The notes under the pieces: model-generated | Databases searched by the model: none | Told to the model about the DNA's origin: nothing | The model's input: the letters and a program-made list of their open reading frames with translations, nothing else | Shown: positions 14,999 through 23,713 of the stretch, one piece after another | How positions within the stretch are numbered: position 1 is the first letter of the stretch | Layout: each line of letters opens with the position of its first letter | Source: a virus | DNA: 27,046 bases | Direction: 5' to 3' (one strand) | Virus record (IMG/VR): IMGVR_UViG_3300020159_004793 | Coordinates: 1 to 27,046 of that record | Position numbers and translations under genes: made by a program

Positions 14999-15661
14999 TC
15001 AAGTTGCGCCACCAATGCTGCCTGCGGGAGACCATGGGAAGCTATAAGTAAAGCCTGAACCACCTGATGTACTGCGACCAGCAGCACAAGTGAAAGTAGG
15101 CTGGTTGCCAGCTAGGTTTACACGCTTCGCAAACTGATACTTCAATCCAAGTGATACATCAGATGCTTCCATAGTTTCGTAAGAAAGTTCTCCGAAATTT
15201 ACAGATTTTGGCCAACACATGAACAGAGTGAATTGCTCCAGACCATTGCCGCAACCATCTAGCATGCCAAGCTTTCCAGTAGCAGTATAACCGCCGGGGC
15301 CTGTAGCATTAGATGACATGCGAGGATTGACTGCTGTGCCTGTTGGTGAAAGGAAGTCATATACACCTCCAATCCAATTGTATAATTGCAACATGCTATC
15401 GTCGTTATCAACAATATCATGATAAACAAGTGTTATGTCCTGAAAAGTAGCCCTGTTGGGCATAGTCATTTCACCATGAAGGAAAGACACTTTGGTTTCA
15501 CCGAAATCAACATTCGGTCTGCCTGTGCTTTTCACATAATGCTCAGGAATAAACTGGCCGGGATTACCATTGATATTCTCGACCCTAAAAACCCACCTAA
15601 ACTTCCTCTTGAATGTAACATTTCTTTCGGCAATCTTGCCAATACCCATATTATAGGCCAT
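14999..15661 (-). CDS. Tail tube protein paralog B (gp19-like)
   Basis: A 220-residue protein of the gp19 tube family: FKRKFRWVFRVE at the N terminus, RATFQDITLVYHDI, LQLYNWIGGVYDF, KLGMLDGCGN, and a final VSLGLKYQFAKR strand. It has the same order of motifs as paralog A. It carries extra sequence: an insertion before MLDGCGN and a C-terminal Gly/Ser-rich tail of about 40 residues. It follows the sheath gene by 17 bases and has TAGGAGA upstream, so sheath and this tube are probably one transcript, as in T4 18-19. That makes it the better candidate for the main tube. A terminator follows. Confidence 0.84.
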   Translation of the reverse strand: MAYNMGIGKIAERNVTFKRKFRWVFRVENINGNPGQFIPEHYVKSTGRPNVDFGETKVSFLHGEMTMPNRATFQDITLVYHDIVDNDDSMLQLYNWIGGVYDFLSPTGTAVNPRMSSNATGPGGYTATGKLGMLDGCGNGLEQFTLFMCWPKSVNFGELSYETMEASDVSLGLKYQFAKRVNLAGNQPTFTCAAGRSTSGGSGFTYSFPWSPAGSIGGAT

Positions 15662-15678
15662 ATTAGTCTCCTATTAAA

Positions 15679-18048
15679 TTAAGCAATAACCTCTGTATTT
15701 TCAGTAAACGAACCAGTACGGTGCAAGGAGAATTCAATGTACATGAATTCAGCAGCTTTAACTGGCTGCACACCAATTCTGGCTCTCATTTCATTTCTGT
15801 CGATAACATCAGGTGGATTCAACTCTTCATCACACTGGATGACATAGTCATAAACACCCTGATTTGTTTTAACATTTTGCAGCACACCATTTGCTAGGTC
15901 AACGAATCTAGACCTGAGAGCAGCAGTGTGTGGTTCGAACAACAAGGCCCTAGCCTGAGCTCTGATATTCTTTTCGAGATAGAACATAAGCCTGCGGACA
16001 TTAACTCTATCTAGAGCGGTTGGTCTTCTTTGTAGTGTCTTCTGACCCCAAATAACGAATCCTGCGATATCAGGATAAGTTACGATTGGATTGATGGCAT
16101 TGCGGTTGCCATACATCATGTCCTTCTCTTCTAGAGTTGGCTGTGTATAGACATCAGTAATACCGGGAACCACACCACGATTTAGACCGGCTGGAGCAAA
16201 CCATGGGAACGAAAGATTGTCAGATCTTGCAATAGTCGCAAGAACAGCACCGCTAGGTGGAACCCATACATCCAGATTGTTGAATGTGTCACGAATCTTG
16301 ACCCAAGGCCAGTACAGAGCACCGAAGTCGGAGTCAAATTGTGTGGTGTTTAGTGGATGAACACCGTTTTGCCAGTCAACAATTTCTCTTGGTGTAAGAC
16401 CAAAAGGAGGATCAACAATTGCCAAGCAGTCTTGTCGATAGTTTTGGCAGACATTGAGCAGAGCAAATACAACGGATGTTGATGAGTGACCGGGAACTGC
16501 AAGCAGATCGATATCAATTTGCTCTGGCTCGGAGAAAGCATACAGGCCGGTAAAGGCTGCTGCATTTCCAATTAGGAGAAGGTCTTGATCATCTGGGTCT
16601 GTTGGAATACCATCACTACCACCAGTTAAAACAAGTCCTGTTCCACCAGTATTGGCAGGAGGTGCAGCTACTGCTGTGTTGTCCGTAATTCGGATGTAAT
16701 CACTTACCAAGTCAAGATAGGTTCCGACATACAAAGTGGAACTTTCATCTTTAGTAAGGTTACCCCATGCTTCTACGGGATCTCCACCAACGAAAACCTG
16801 AATATTGAATGTACCACCGTTTTCGTTTGTAATAACGATTTGTGTGTCATTGCCATCTATGCCGGGAGAATCGGCAGTCACTGTAAATGTAGGAGTTGTG
16901 CCAACATAAGCAGTGCCTGTGATAATGCCAGCGGTTTCAGCGCCAACTTCGTTCCAAGCAGCGGTTGGTGAAACACCAGAGTGAAGAAGATTATCTAGAC
17001 CGAGAATTGCATCTCCAGTACTAGCAACCTTGACGCTGATTTTTGCATCACGGCCAACAGTAAGCGTGCGAAGCTTGATGTTGTAGCCACCGCTAGTGTA
17101 TGCTTCGAAACCACCACTGAGATTTACTGTGATGTAACTGTTTACTGCAGATACAACTTGAGCAGTAGTGTATGGACCACTTGTTAGAAGAGAATCCAGA
17201 TCAACAGTCTGAACAATATTATCAATGTTGACATTGTCGGTACCATCAACAACAACTTGTAAGGTTAGGGATGATAGACCGCTGAAATCCCAAACATTAG
17301 GAGTTGTGTGAGAAGCATCTACAGGATAGTGGGTAGTGGTGCCAACTATTTCAGCAACTTCCATAAGGTCACCAAGGCCAACAAGATTGCTTGCCCCGCC
17401 TACCATCATGTCTTGAATACTAACGAACTCTAAGGTTGCACTTGGACCATAAGCCCATGTGGTGCGAATTCCAAGTGTAGGAGTACCATCAGGATCATTT
17501 TCATAAAACTCGATACCATCGATAGAAGGAACAAGTTGTGCATTTAGTTCTTCAACAAGGCTTGCAACGGTGAAAGGAGCATTAGCATCCAAAATAACTA
17601 AGGTTTTGCTAGCTAAAACACCATTTACTTTCCATCGGAAGAAGACATCTTGACCGAAATCAAAAGTGCCTGCAGTAGCTGAATAAACATCAATTTCAGA
17701 ACCAGATGGTAGAACATCCACTTCGGCAGTTTGAGCATAAGCTGGATTTACAAGATTGGTTTCGGCAACACGCACAATCATAACTTCATTGCTAACTTGC
17801 AATGCGAGTTGTGCAGCATAAATTAGGTAAGGATCACCTGTGTCAGGATGAGGATTTCCAAATACTGTGGTAAGTTGACTTAATGTTGAAATAGTAGTCG
17901 GTGTATTAATTGGTCCCTTGGAAGCAAACCCAACAATACCGATACGATTCAAGCTTGGCGTGCTGCTTATAAAGCTTAAATCCTTCTCGGTAATGCGGAT
18001 CGAAGGACTAATTGTATTGCTGGGTGGAAAACCCTTAAGTATTGCCAT
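15679..18048 (-). CDS. Contractile tail sheath protein (gp18-like)
   Basis: The sheath surrounds the tail tube and contracts at infection. The N terminus has the usual SPSIRITEKDLSF...RIGIVGFASKGPIN pattern. Residues about 110-490 form the variable, surface-exposed Thr/Val/Gly-rich insertion domains. The C-terminal conserved domain has IWGQKTLQRRPTALDRVNVR, MFYLEKNIRAQARALLFEP, and a final PVKAAEFMYIEFSLHRTG. At 789 residues it is longer than T4 gp18 (659), the extra length lying in the insertion region. The start has AGAGGAGA. It overlaps the upstream 78-residue gene by 14 bases and is followed by tail tube B. The assignment is firm. Confidence 0.95.
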   Translation of the reverse strand: MAILKGFPPSNTISPSIRITEKDLSFISSTPSLNRIGIVGFASKGPINTPTTISTLSQLTTVFGNPHPDTGDPYLIYAAQLALQVSNEVMIVRVAETNLVNPAYAQTAEVDVLPSGSEIDVYSATAGTFDFGQDVFFRWKVNGVLASKTLVILDANAPFTVASLVEELNAQLVPSIDGIEFYENDPDGTPTLGIRTTWAYGPSATLEFVSIQDMMVGGASNLVGLGDLMEVAEIVGTTTHYPVDASHTTPNVWDFSGLSSLTLQVVVDGTDNVNIDNIVQTVDLDSLLTSGPYTTAQVVSAVNSYITVNLSGGFEAYTSGGYNIKLRTLTVGRDAKISVKVASTGDAILGLDNLLHSGVSPTAAWNEVGAETAGIITGTAYVGTTPTFTVTADSPGIDGNDTQIVITNENGGTFNIQVFVGGDPVEAWGNLTKDESSTLYVGTYLDLVSDYIRITDNTAVAAPPANTGGTGLVLTGGSDGIPTDPDDQDLLLIGNAAAFTGLYAFSEPEQIDIDLLAVPGHSSTSVVFALLNVCQNYRQDCLAIVDPPFGLTPREIVDWQNGVHPLNTTQFDSDFGALYWPWVKIRDTFNNLDVWVPPSGAVLATIARSDNLSFPWFAPAGLNRGVVPGITDVYTQPTLEEKDMMYGNRNAINPIVTYPDIAGFVIWGQKTLQRRPTALDRVNVRRLMFYLEKNIRAQARALLFEPHTAALRSRFVDLANGVLQNVKTNQGVYDYVIQCDEELNPPDVIDRNEMRARIGVQPVKAAEFMYIEFSLHRTGSFTENTEVIA

Positions 18049-18271
18049 TTTTTTCTCCTCTACCGTAGCTGTTTACTAAATATCTGGTTGATATAAGACC
18101 AGCCTTTTGTGCTCTATCTATATATTCAGTTGATCTCTCTTCTTCTAAATTAAAAATATTTTTTCCATTACCTATGCCCGGAATATTCAAAACCGTAAAG
18201 CTTTTTGGTGTTAATCTAGACCTGATTATCAGCTGTACAGGATGCTTTTTTAAATTTCTTATTTCTATCAT
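18035..18271 (-). CDS. Small conserved-looking protein between gp15-like and sheath genes
   Basis: 78 residues, with IRNLKKHPVQLIIRSR and a central IPGIGNGKNIFNLEEE segment, beta then helical. I do not recognise a family. It starts in an ATGA overlap with the gp15-like gene, has GAGGAAT upstream, and overlaps the sheath start by 14 bases. It is therefore an integral part of the tail operon and probably a minor tail or assembly component. Confidence 0.72.
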   Translation of the reverse strand: MIEIRNLKKHPVQLIIRSRLTPKSFTVLNIPGIGNGKNIFNLEEERSTEYIDRAQKAGLISTRYLVNSYGRGEKNGNT

Positions 18272-19260
18272 TTTAATTCCTCTACTGCCTCTTCTAGTCT
18301 GTTCATAATTTCACTGATTTGCTCAGGATCCAATGAATTTACTACATCCATTCGAGTCTTAAGCACGGCTTTTTCTCTTCGAATTGGCTGAGCAACATAG
18401 GTTTCGGCCTTGATCATAAACTGAAACTTAATTACTCTAAGAGCCGCATCTCCCGGTTCAGTTTGTAAATTGTTGCCGATTGATTCTAACTTGACGGCAA
18501 CTTCCCACAAAACGCCCCGCACTTTTATGTATGCAATCGGGCTAAATTTAGTTATAATTTGTTCTAATATTTGATTCATATCTTCAAGTTGCAATGTCCA
18601 TGCATACATTGTATAATCAATGTCTAACGGTATACCTCTGGTAACTCCAAAAACAGTATCTTTTTCATACTTTTCATTGGCAGTAAATTGTGGCTTTCCA
18701 CTATGATCAGTTAAAAAATTTATTGCATGATGATATGTGTATCTTGACATATTCATGCCAAAGCCAGTGCTGCTGATTGCTAACATAGGAAGACGAATTC
18801 TATCAACAACTAATGTTTCATCTTTTCTAACATTTTCTTGAACAACTGCTGCAACCGCTCTTTCTTGTGTGCCCCAAATAATAGGCACAGGATGAGCTTT
18901 TCCGTCTTCATCAATAACAACCAAATTACGAAAAAGATCCATAACAGCTTCGTCGCAAGCCCTTACGGATTTGCTGTATCTGTAAATTGTATTTCTATTT
19001 GGTGTTTCTAGGTCGTTTACTATGCTTCCAGATTGAAAAGGATCACAATTATTTTGTGATCCAAGTCCTATCTTTTGTGTAAAGACATCTGTTGTCCAAT
19101 CAGATGGCACTCCAAGTCCTATATTGTTTTGATTATCTGGAGGTTGTTGTGTAAAACCCGGAGCAGGATCTATGTTCTCAGAACGAAATAACGGAGACTT
19201 CTCTTTGAAATCATTAAGTGTTTTGTCATAGCTGTTTGAATTTGGCCCAATTGGTTTCAT
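18268..19260 (-). CDS. Tail completion / sheath stabiliser protein (gp15-like)
   Basis: A 330-residue protein whose middle matches the pattern of T4 gp15, the ring that caps the tail and joins it to the head. It has FRNLVV...VPIIWGTQERA, RLPMLAISSTGF, and IDYTMYAWTLQLEDMNQILEQII, followed by KFSPIAYIKV. Compare the gp15 features of an ERxF-like segment, LPRINL, and a DDMFQIVEQILPYF-like helix. About 75 N-terminal residues are polar and probably disordered, an extension relative to T4 (272 residues). ATG 19260 has AAGGAT, with a perfect late promoter 20 bases upstream. The gene heads the operon gp15-like, 78-residue protein, sheath, tube B. Confidence 0.72.
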   Translation of the reverse strand: MKPIGPNSNSYDKTLNDFKEKSPLFRSENIDPAPGFTQQPPDNQNNIGLGVPSDWTTDVFTQKIGLGSQNNCDPFQSGSIVNDLETPNRNTIYRYSKSVRACDEAVMDLFRNLVVIDEDGKAHPVPIIWGTQERAVAAVVQENVRKDETLVVDRIRLPMLAISSTGFGMNMSRYTYHHAINFLTDHSGKPQFTANEKYEKDTVFGVTRGIPLDIDYTMYAWTLQLEDMNQILEQIITKFSPIAYIKVRGVLWEVAVKLESIGNNLQTEPGDAALRVIKFQFMIKAETYVAQPIRREKAVLKTRMDVVNSLDPEQISEIMNRLEEAVEELK

Positions 19261-19280
19261 AAAATTTATCCTTAGTTATT

Positions 19281-19288
19281 TATTTATA
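19281..19288 (-). promoter_or_regulatory. T4-type late promoter core for the tail operon
   Basis: A perfect TATAAATA on the minus strand, 20 bases before ATG 19260, with AAGGAT between. It lies in a 32-base divergent gap shared with the Dam gene. On the plus strand the same bases give TATAAT (19285-19290) two bases before the Dam ATG. Confidence 0.75.
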
Positions 19289-19292
19289 ATAT

Positions 19293-20183
19293 ATGAAAAG
19301 TATTTTTAGATATCCCGGCGGGAAAAGTAAACCTGCCATTCAAAAAACAATTTTGAAATATGTCCCACAAGATATAAAAGAATATAGAGAACCATTTGTT
19401 GGTGGAGGTGGTATTTTTTTTGCCATGCCTGAGGTGGAAACAAGATGGATTAATGATTTAAATAAAAATTTAATTGAAGTTTACAAAGCGCTTCAAGAAA
19501 GACCTGAAGAATTTATAAAAAAATGCAGAGAAATCGAACCGGAAAAAAAAGGAGAACCACTTGTGTCAACCAAGCCGGGTGGAAAGGCAATTTACAATGC
19601 AAGACTTAAAGAATGGTTTGATTTCTTTGCAGAAAACGAGAACTGTGATCAAGCATTAAGATATTACTTCGTAAATCGCACCGTCTGGGGAGGAAGAGTG
19701 CGTTATGGAGTCAAATGCCAAATGTATTATTCAAAACCAGCTGGATGGAACATAACAACAAAGCCTGTAATGGAACAAGCAGCTAAACATATGAATAATG
19801 TAAAAATTACTTGCCAATCATATGAATCAATTATTTTAGAACCATCAGATAAAAATGTTTGGATATATTGCGATCCACCATATTTTGTAAATACACTATT
19901 GCCAGAAAAACTCAAACTTTATGATAACAATTTTACCAAACAAGATCATGAAAAATTTGCACAAATATGCAAATCAAGTCCGCATAAAATTTGTATAAGT
20001 TATGATGATTGTCCCGAAATACGGGAAATTTATAATAAAATTGGTTTCAATATACACGAAGAGGGCTGGACATACGGTGGTACATCCAGCGCCAAATCAA
20101 TCGAAAATCATATTTACATGGACGAAGATAAAGAAATCGTCAAGAAAAAAGTTGGCAAAGAACTAGTAATAACCAACTACTAA
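19293..20183 (+). CDS. dam: DNA adenine N6-methyltransferase, D12/Dam class
   Basis: Methylates adenine in DNA using S-adenosylmethionine. It has the D12-class layout: FRYPGGK (residues 5-11), the AdoMet-binding motif EPFVGGGG (33-40), INDLN, a variable target region at about 55-170, and the catalytic DPPY at 194-197. 296 residues is typical. GATC is the commonest target of this class, but specificity cannot be read from the sequence. It may protect phage DNA from host restriction or mark it for packaging. It is alone on the plus strand between minus-strand structural operons. There is no SD before ATG 19293. Its stop overlaps the opposite gene's stop by 4 bases. Confidence 0.9.
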   Translation: MKSIFRYPGGKSKPAIQKTILKYVPQDIKEYREPFVGGGGIFFAMPEVETRWINDLNKNLIEVYKALQERPEEFIKKCREIEPEKKGEPLVSTKPGGKAIYNARLKEWFDFFAENENCDQALRYYFVNRTVWGGRVRYGVKCQMYYSKPAGWNITTKPVMEQAAKHMNNVKITCQSYESIILEPSDKNVWIYCDPPYFVNTLLPEKLKLYDNNFTKQDHEKFAQICKSSPHKICISYDDCPEIREIYNKIGFNIHEEGWTYGGTSSAKSIENHIYMDEDKEIVKKKVGKELVITNY

Positions 20184-20779
20184 GCCATAGGAGCAGCTGG
20201 CGCTCCTCCCATTGCATTCATCATGGCTTCTCCACCCTGCATAGTGCCAGCGCCGGGAGCAGTAGGCATGCCAGCCTGTCCACCTAATTCGGGACCGCCT
20301 TCTCCTGACTCAGCAGCACCACCAGCAGGAATTGGGTTTTGTCCTTCTGCGCCTTGAGGAGGAGCTTCTTCTTCTCCCTCTTCTTTTTCCTCGTCCTCTG
20401 TGCCAGTAATACTCGCAACTAAATCTTTAAGTTGATTTACTAGTTGCTCATACTGTGCGCCTTTATCTTCATCTTGGGACTTGAAATTGTCAGCCATTCC
20501 GGCCAATGATTCAAGCGCTTGTGCTACAGATTCTGTGTCTAGTTCACCAGCAGAAGGTGAAACATTACTCTTGTCTTCTTCTGAGCCAGCTTCTGGCTCT
20601 TCTGGCATAGCCTCTGCGCCAGCAACAGCAGGAGCAGCAGCAGGCATGGCAGGAGGAGCAACTCCACCTTGCATGGGAGGCGTTCCTCCTGTTGCGTTGG
20701 CAGTCATGGGATCTCCCATTTCTTGCTCAAACAACTTATTTTCCTTGATTAGACGGTAAAATTCATAAAAACTTTTCAT
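20180..20779 (-). CDS. Acidic Pro/Ala/Gly-rich protein, candidate internal head protein
   Basis: 199 residues, strongly biased: long Pro/Ala/Gly/Met stretches at both ends, an acidic middle (EEDK..., DEEKEEGEEE) and one short helical patch at about 80-125. The N terminus MKSFYEFYRLIKEN resembles the T4 capsid targeting sequence of internal proteins (MKTYQEF...). It is followed by two [LI]xE triplets, I11-K12-E13 and L16-F17-E18, the pattern cut by the T4 gp21 prohead protease. This suggests a scaffold or internal head protein; the function is inferred. AAGGGGA lies upstream of the ATG. The local base composition is richer in GC than in neighbouring genes because of the Ala/Gly/Pro codons. Confidence 0.7.
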   Translation of the reverse strand: MKSFYEFYRLIKENKLFEQEMGDPMTANATGGTPPMQGGVAPPAMPAAAPAVAGAEAMPEEPEAGSEEDKSNVSPSAGELDTESVAQALESLAGMADNFKSQDEDKGAQYEQLVNQLKDLVASITGTEDEEKEEGEEEAPPQGAEGQNPIPAGGAAESGEGGPELGGQAGMPTAPGAGTMQGGEAMMNAMGGAPAAPMA

Positions 20780-20793
20780 AGCAATCCCCTTTA

Positions 20794-21327
20794 TTAAACA
20801 ATTTTGTAATCAACATCAGGCATTTTATTTACAGATGTACCACTAACATCATCTTCTTGGAATCTTTGACATATCAATTGAACATGCAAAACTTGATACA
20901 TCTTAAATTCCGCCGTTTTTCTTTCTATAATAACCCAGTTTTCTTTTAAAAATGGGCTGAAAATTCTTGAGCCAATTTTTGGCACATGTCCAACATCCCT
21001 CAAAACCGCTCGATAATTCATCTCAAAAATCATTTCATCAGGAGAATCTATACCAAACGCTGTTTGCATATTTTGACTTGCAACAGGCTCATAATAGCCA
21101 TAAAGCTGAATTGGATTAGGACTATAAATTTTGGCACGAGACTCAAGATAAATTGGATCTATGTTGTTAGTGTCAATGAACAGTTCATAGTAAAACAGAG
21201 GAGTGCCACCGATTTTGATGGCCTCCTCATCCCATGTGTTGAAAAGTTCATGTTCAGGCAAACCATCATCAAACTGCTGTCTTGAACCTGTTACAGCATA
21301 TGGTTTACCATCATTACGATATATCAT
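20794..21327 (-). CDS. Neck protein, gp14-like (tentative)
   Basis: A 177-residue protein whose centre follows the pattern of T4-type neck protein gp14: YYELFIDTNNIDPIYLESRA, an aromatic GYYEP turn, FGI..DEMIFEMNY, GHVPKIGSRIFSP then NWVIIERK, and a final FKMYQVLHVQL strand. gp14 sits in the neck joining head to tail. Position supports this: it is encoded upstream of the gp15-like and sheath genes, as in T4. The N terminus (RNDGKPYAVTG) resembles that of the 23729-24367 protein. The start overlaps the preceding gene by 14 bases with only a weak SD (AGAG). Confidence 0.5.
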   Translation of the reverse strand: MIYRNDGKPYAVTGSRQQFDDGLPEHELFNTWDEEAIKIGGTPLFYYELFIDTNNIDPIYLESRAKIYSPNPIQLYGYYEPVASQNMQTAFGIDSPDEMIFEMNYRAVLRDVGHVPKIGSRIFSPFLKENWVIIERKTAEFKMYQVLHVQLICQRFQEDDVSGTSVNKMPDVDYKIV

Positions 21328-23245
21328 TTATAATCTCTTTGACTATCCTGTTGATTTCATACTTAAACTTCAAGTTTTCGTAGATATCATCAAATGACAC
21401 AGCTTCTTTCTTGACACCTTTTTCGATATCATAGTGTCTTCCCCTGAATGGGAATGTAAATTGTGGGTGATCACATGCTTTGTCGTTATCAATAACAGCA
21501 TTTGCGCTTGCCACGATGGTGCCAAATATTGCTTTTTCAATAATATTAGTTTGGGCAACTGTCTTGAATTCAAGGCTTGGAAATCTGATATCGAAGAACT
21601 TGTTGACAAGGTCTGTTAGTTTTTGCTGATCAGTAGTGCCTCTTATTAGAAGTATCTGATCACATGATTTTCCAGATCTGAAATCAACGGCAGATGGGTC
21701 TTTGGTGCCTTCAGGACCGTCTTGTTCCAACATAAAACCTTCCATAGCCACATCGGCACCAGACATGTTAACATTTTTTCTAATGTCATCACGGAATATT
21801 GATGGAACATTTTCAAGAGCCTGTGCAACATTCATACAGCCTTTTGTGCCTCTTGCGATTCCTGCTAGTCCAAGGAAGGCACGAACAGCCAATGCTTTAA
21901 GTAATTCCATATCTTTGGCAATTACTGTTTTGAATTGTTGTCCGAAGTCGCTCATGAGCAAGCCTTCGACATCTGTCACTCCCTTGGGAACTACTACAAG
22001 GTTTGTGTGAATGCCTTGGATACCAGCAACATGTTTGCCGAATCTAGCCTGAACAGCTTGTTTTTCGGATTTCTTGCGACCCATTGCTTGGTTGATATCA
22101 TCAATGGTCATTTGGGTTGCAACTTTTAAGAAATCCTTTTCTTCTGATCCTTCTGGCATGCCTTGCGTCATGAGTGTTTCTTGGTTTTTTCTGAGCATAA
22201 CTGTGACTTGAGCTTTGGCATCTTCGGCAGCTTTTTTACTAACAGCACCACGCTCATAACCTTCTCCACCCTTTTGGAATTGTGGCAGCTTTCTGTATCC
22301 TCTCTCAAGTTGCTTGGCCAATTCTGCTTCATAAGCACGAATATTTTGAACATCCATACCTTTTACTTTTTTGGCTTGTTCAACATCTTTGCTAATACTT
22401 ACTGAAAGTGTCTTCTTTAGGATGTTTTCATATTTTTCTGGATTGGTCTCAATCATATTCAAAATGTATTGAGCAAAATATTTTGCATATGCGGCATTCC
22501 TGTAGACATTGCTGCCTACTCCGGTAGAGTCATAAATCTTTTTGCTAGAAGCAGCAACTTGTTCTTGTGCTTGTTTGTAAAGATTTGCAAAACACACCTT
22601 GCTTCTGTCGGTCAAAACCTTAAAGAAACCTTCAGCTGTTTCTCTTCCTTCACCAGCAGCGATCTGATCAGTTTCTCTTTTTTTCCTCTCAACATCAGAC
22701 ATGCCACCAACTTGGCCAGCCATAGTTTTGCCACTATCACCAGATTTAACATCGTAGCTAACTTCACCGGGTTTTTTTAACACCTTGCCCGTCTTCTCCA
22801 TACCACCAATTTCTTGAATGATATCGATGAATCTAGGAGCAAGATTCCTTACATTTGATACTTCTAATCTTTTTCTTAAAAAGGAAGAAAAATCTTCAAA
22901 TTTGTCAAAAACTCTACCAGCATATTTTTCAAGCCTATCGTAAAAAGTAGCAAATCCAGCAACTAGTAAATCAGAGTTGGGTAGTGTCAAAGATTGACCA
23001 GCGGCAGGCTCAAATTCAGATTCTGATGTAATTCCTAGTCCAACTTCTGCAAGTTTGGACATATATGCCATTTGGTCAGAAGTCATGTAGCCGGGACGAT
23101 CTTGAGCATATTCCACAGCACGCTGCGCAAACTCTTGAACCATTTTGCTATACGAATCAACAACCTTGGAGTAGTCGTCTTCTCCAATAGCGGCTTCGTT
23201 TACTTGAAACCAATCGGCAAAAAAGAAATTCATAATATTATCCAT
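21314..23245 (-). CDS. Large unknown protein, probable virion component
   Basis: 643 residues from ATG 23245, which has GGAG 6 bases upstream; the frame also reaches TTG 23257. Mostly helical, Lys/Glu/Ala-rich, with likely coiled segments at about 180-400. A more hydrophobic helix lies near 455-485 (MELLKALAVRAFLGLAG), followed by a mixed domain to the end. No enzyme motif was found. It has no signal peptide. The first gene before it on the same strand is the beta-rich protein behind a late promoter, so it is expressed late, and it is translationally close to the gp14-like gene. It could be an internal head, core or portal-associated protein. I do not recognise it. Confidence 0.72.
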   Translation of the reverse strand: MDNIMNFFFADWFQVNEAAIGEDDYSKVVDSYSKMVQEFAQRAVEYAQDRPGYMTSDQMAYMSKLAEVGLGITSESEFEPAAGQSLTLPNSDLLVAGFATFYDRLEKYAGRVFDKFEDFSSFLRKRLEVSNVRNLAPRFIDIIQEIGGMEKTGKVLKKPGEVSYDVKSGDSGKTMAGQVGGMSDVERKKRETDQIAAGEGRETAEGFFKVLTDRSKVCFANLYKQAQEQVAASSKKIYDSTGVGSNVYRNAAYAKYFAQYILNMIETNPEKYENILKKTLSVSISKDVEQAKKVKGMDVQNIRAYEAELAKQLERGYRKLPQFQKGGEGYERGAVSKKAAEDAKAQVTVMLRKNQETLMTQGMPEGSEEKDFLKVATQMTIDDINQAMGRKKSEKQAVQARFGKHVAGIQGIHTNLVVVPKGVTDVEGLLMSDFGQQFKTVIAKDMELLKALAVRAFLGLAGIARGTKGCMNVAQALENVPSIFRDDIRKNVNMSGADVAMEGFMLEQDGPEGTKDPSAVDFRSGKSCDQILLIRGTTDQQKLTDLVNKFFDIRFPSLEFKTVAQTNIIEKAIFGTIVASANAVIDNDKACDHPQFTFPFRGRHYDIEKGVKKEAVSFDDIYENLKFKYEINRIVKEIINDIS

Positions 23246-23260
23246 TTTATTCTCCAAAAA

Positions 23261-23686
23261 TTATGCAAGGTTTACAGTAGGTGTAATTTGTATTTGACCG
23301 CCAGCCGATGGAAGAACGAAAGGTCCTCCACTAAATGCTTCGGCCCACAAAAGGTTGGGGGTTGGACTTGTAAGATCAACAACATAATATCCAAAAACAG
23401 TCTCGCTTGTACTAAAGGTATAGACAGCGTCTGGAGAATAAGTTGCAGTAGTTGTGCCACCAGCGCTAGTTGATGCTGTCCATCCTGCAGTTGTAATTGT
23501 AATAGCAGCATAACCAGAGGCCGTGCATTCTGTGAATTGAGTTAGAGTGCTGTCATCATCGGGAAATGGAGATATTCCAACAGGCCCAGATTTGTAAAGT
23601 TTCATAACCTGCGCACCACTAGAAGCTGCGCCAACCAACCTGTTCAACATTGCCACTTCGGATGTATTCGGAACCACTAATGCCAT
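23261..23686 (-). CDS. Small beta-rich virion-like protein
   Basis: 141 residues, Thr/Ser/Gly/Ala-rich. It has the layout VVPNTSEVAMLNRLVG, KLYKSG, then TQFTECTASGYAAITI and repeated beta strands, a pattern I associate with small phage structural proteins of unknown role (a FTE...GYA motif). It might be a capsid decoration, fibre or neck accessory protein. The start has a strong GGAGGAA, and a perfect late promoter lies 19 bases before the ATG. It heads a late operon of at least four genes down to 20180. Confidence 0.75.
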   Translation of the reverse strand: MALVVPNTSEVAMLNRLVGAASSGAQVMKLYKSGPVGISPFPDDDSTLTQFTECTASGYAAITITTAGWTASTSAGGTTTATYSPDAVYTFSTSETVFGYYVVDLTSPTPNLLWAEAFSGGPFVLPSAGGQIQITPTVNLA

Positions 23687-23705
23687 ATTTCCTCCAGTTG
23701 TTATC

Positions 23706-23713
23706 TATTTATA
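23706..23713 (-). promoter_or_regulatory. T4-type late promoter core for the neck/head operon
   Basis: A perfect TATAAATA on the minus strand, 19 bases before ATG 23686, with GGAGGAA between. It lies in the 42-base divergent gap shared with the plus-strand gene at 23729. On the plus strand, a TATATT (23717-23722) sits 6 bases before that gene's ATG. Confidence 0.75.

Noticed and set aside
20481-20759. Plus-strand frame opposite the acidic Pro/Ala/Gly-rich gene
   Set aside because: Its Ala/Ser/Gly/Pro bias is just the reverse reading of the repetitive codons of the real gene.
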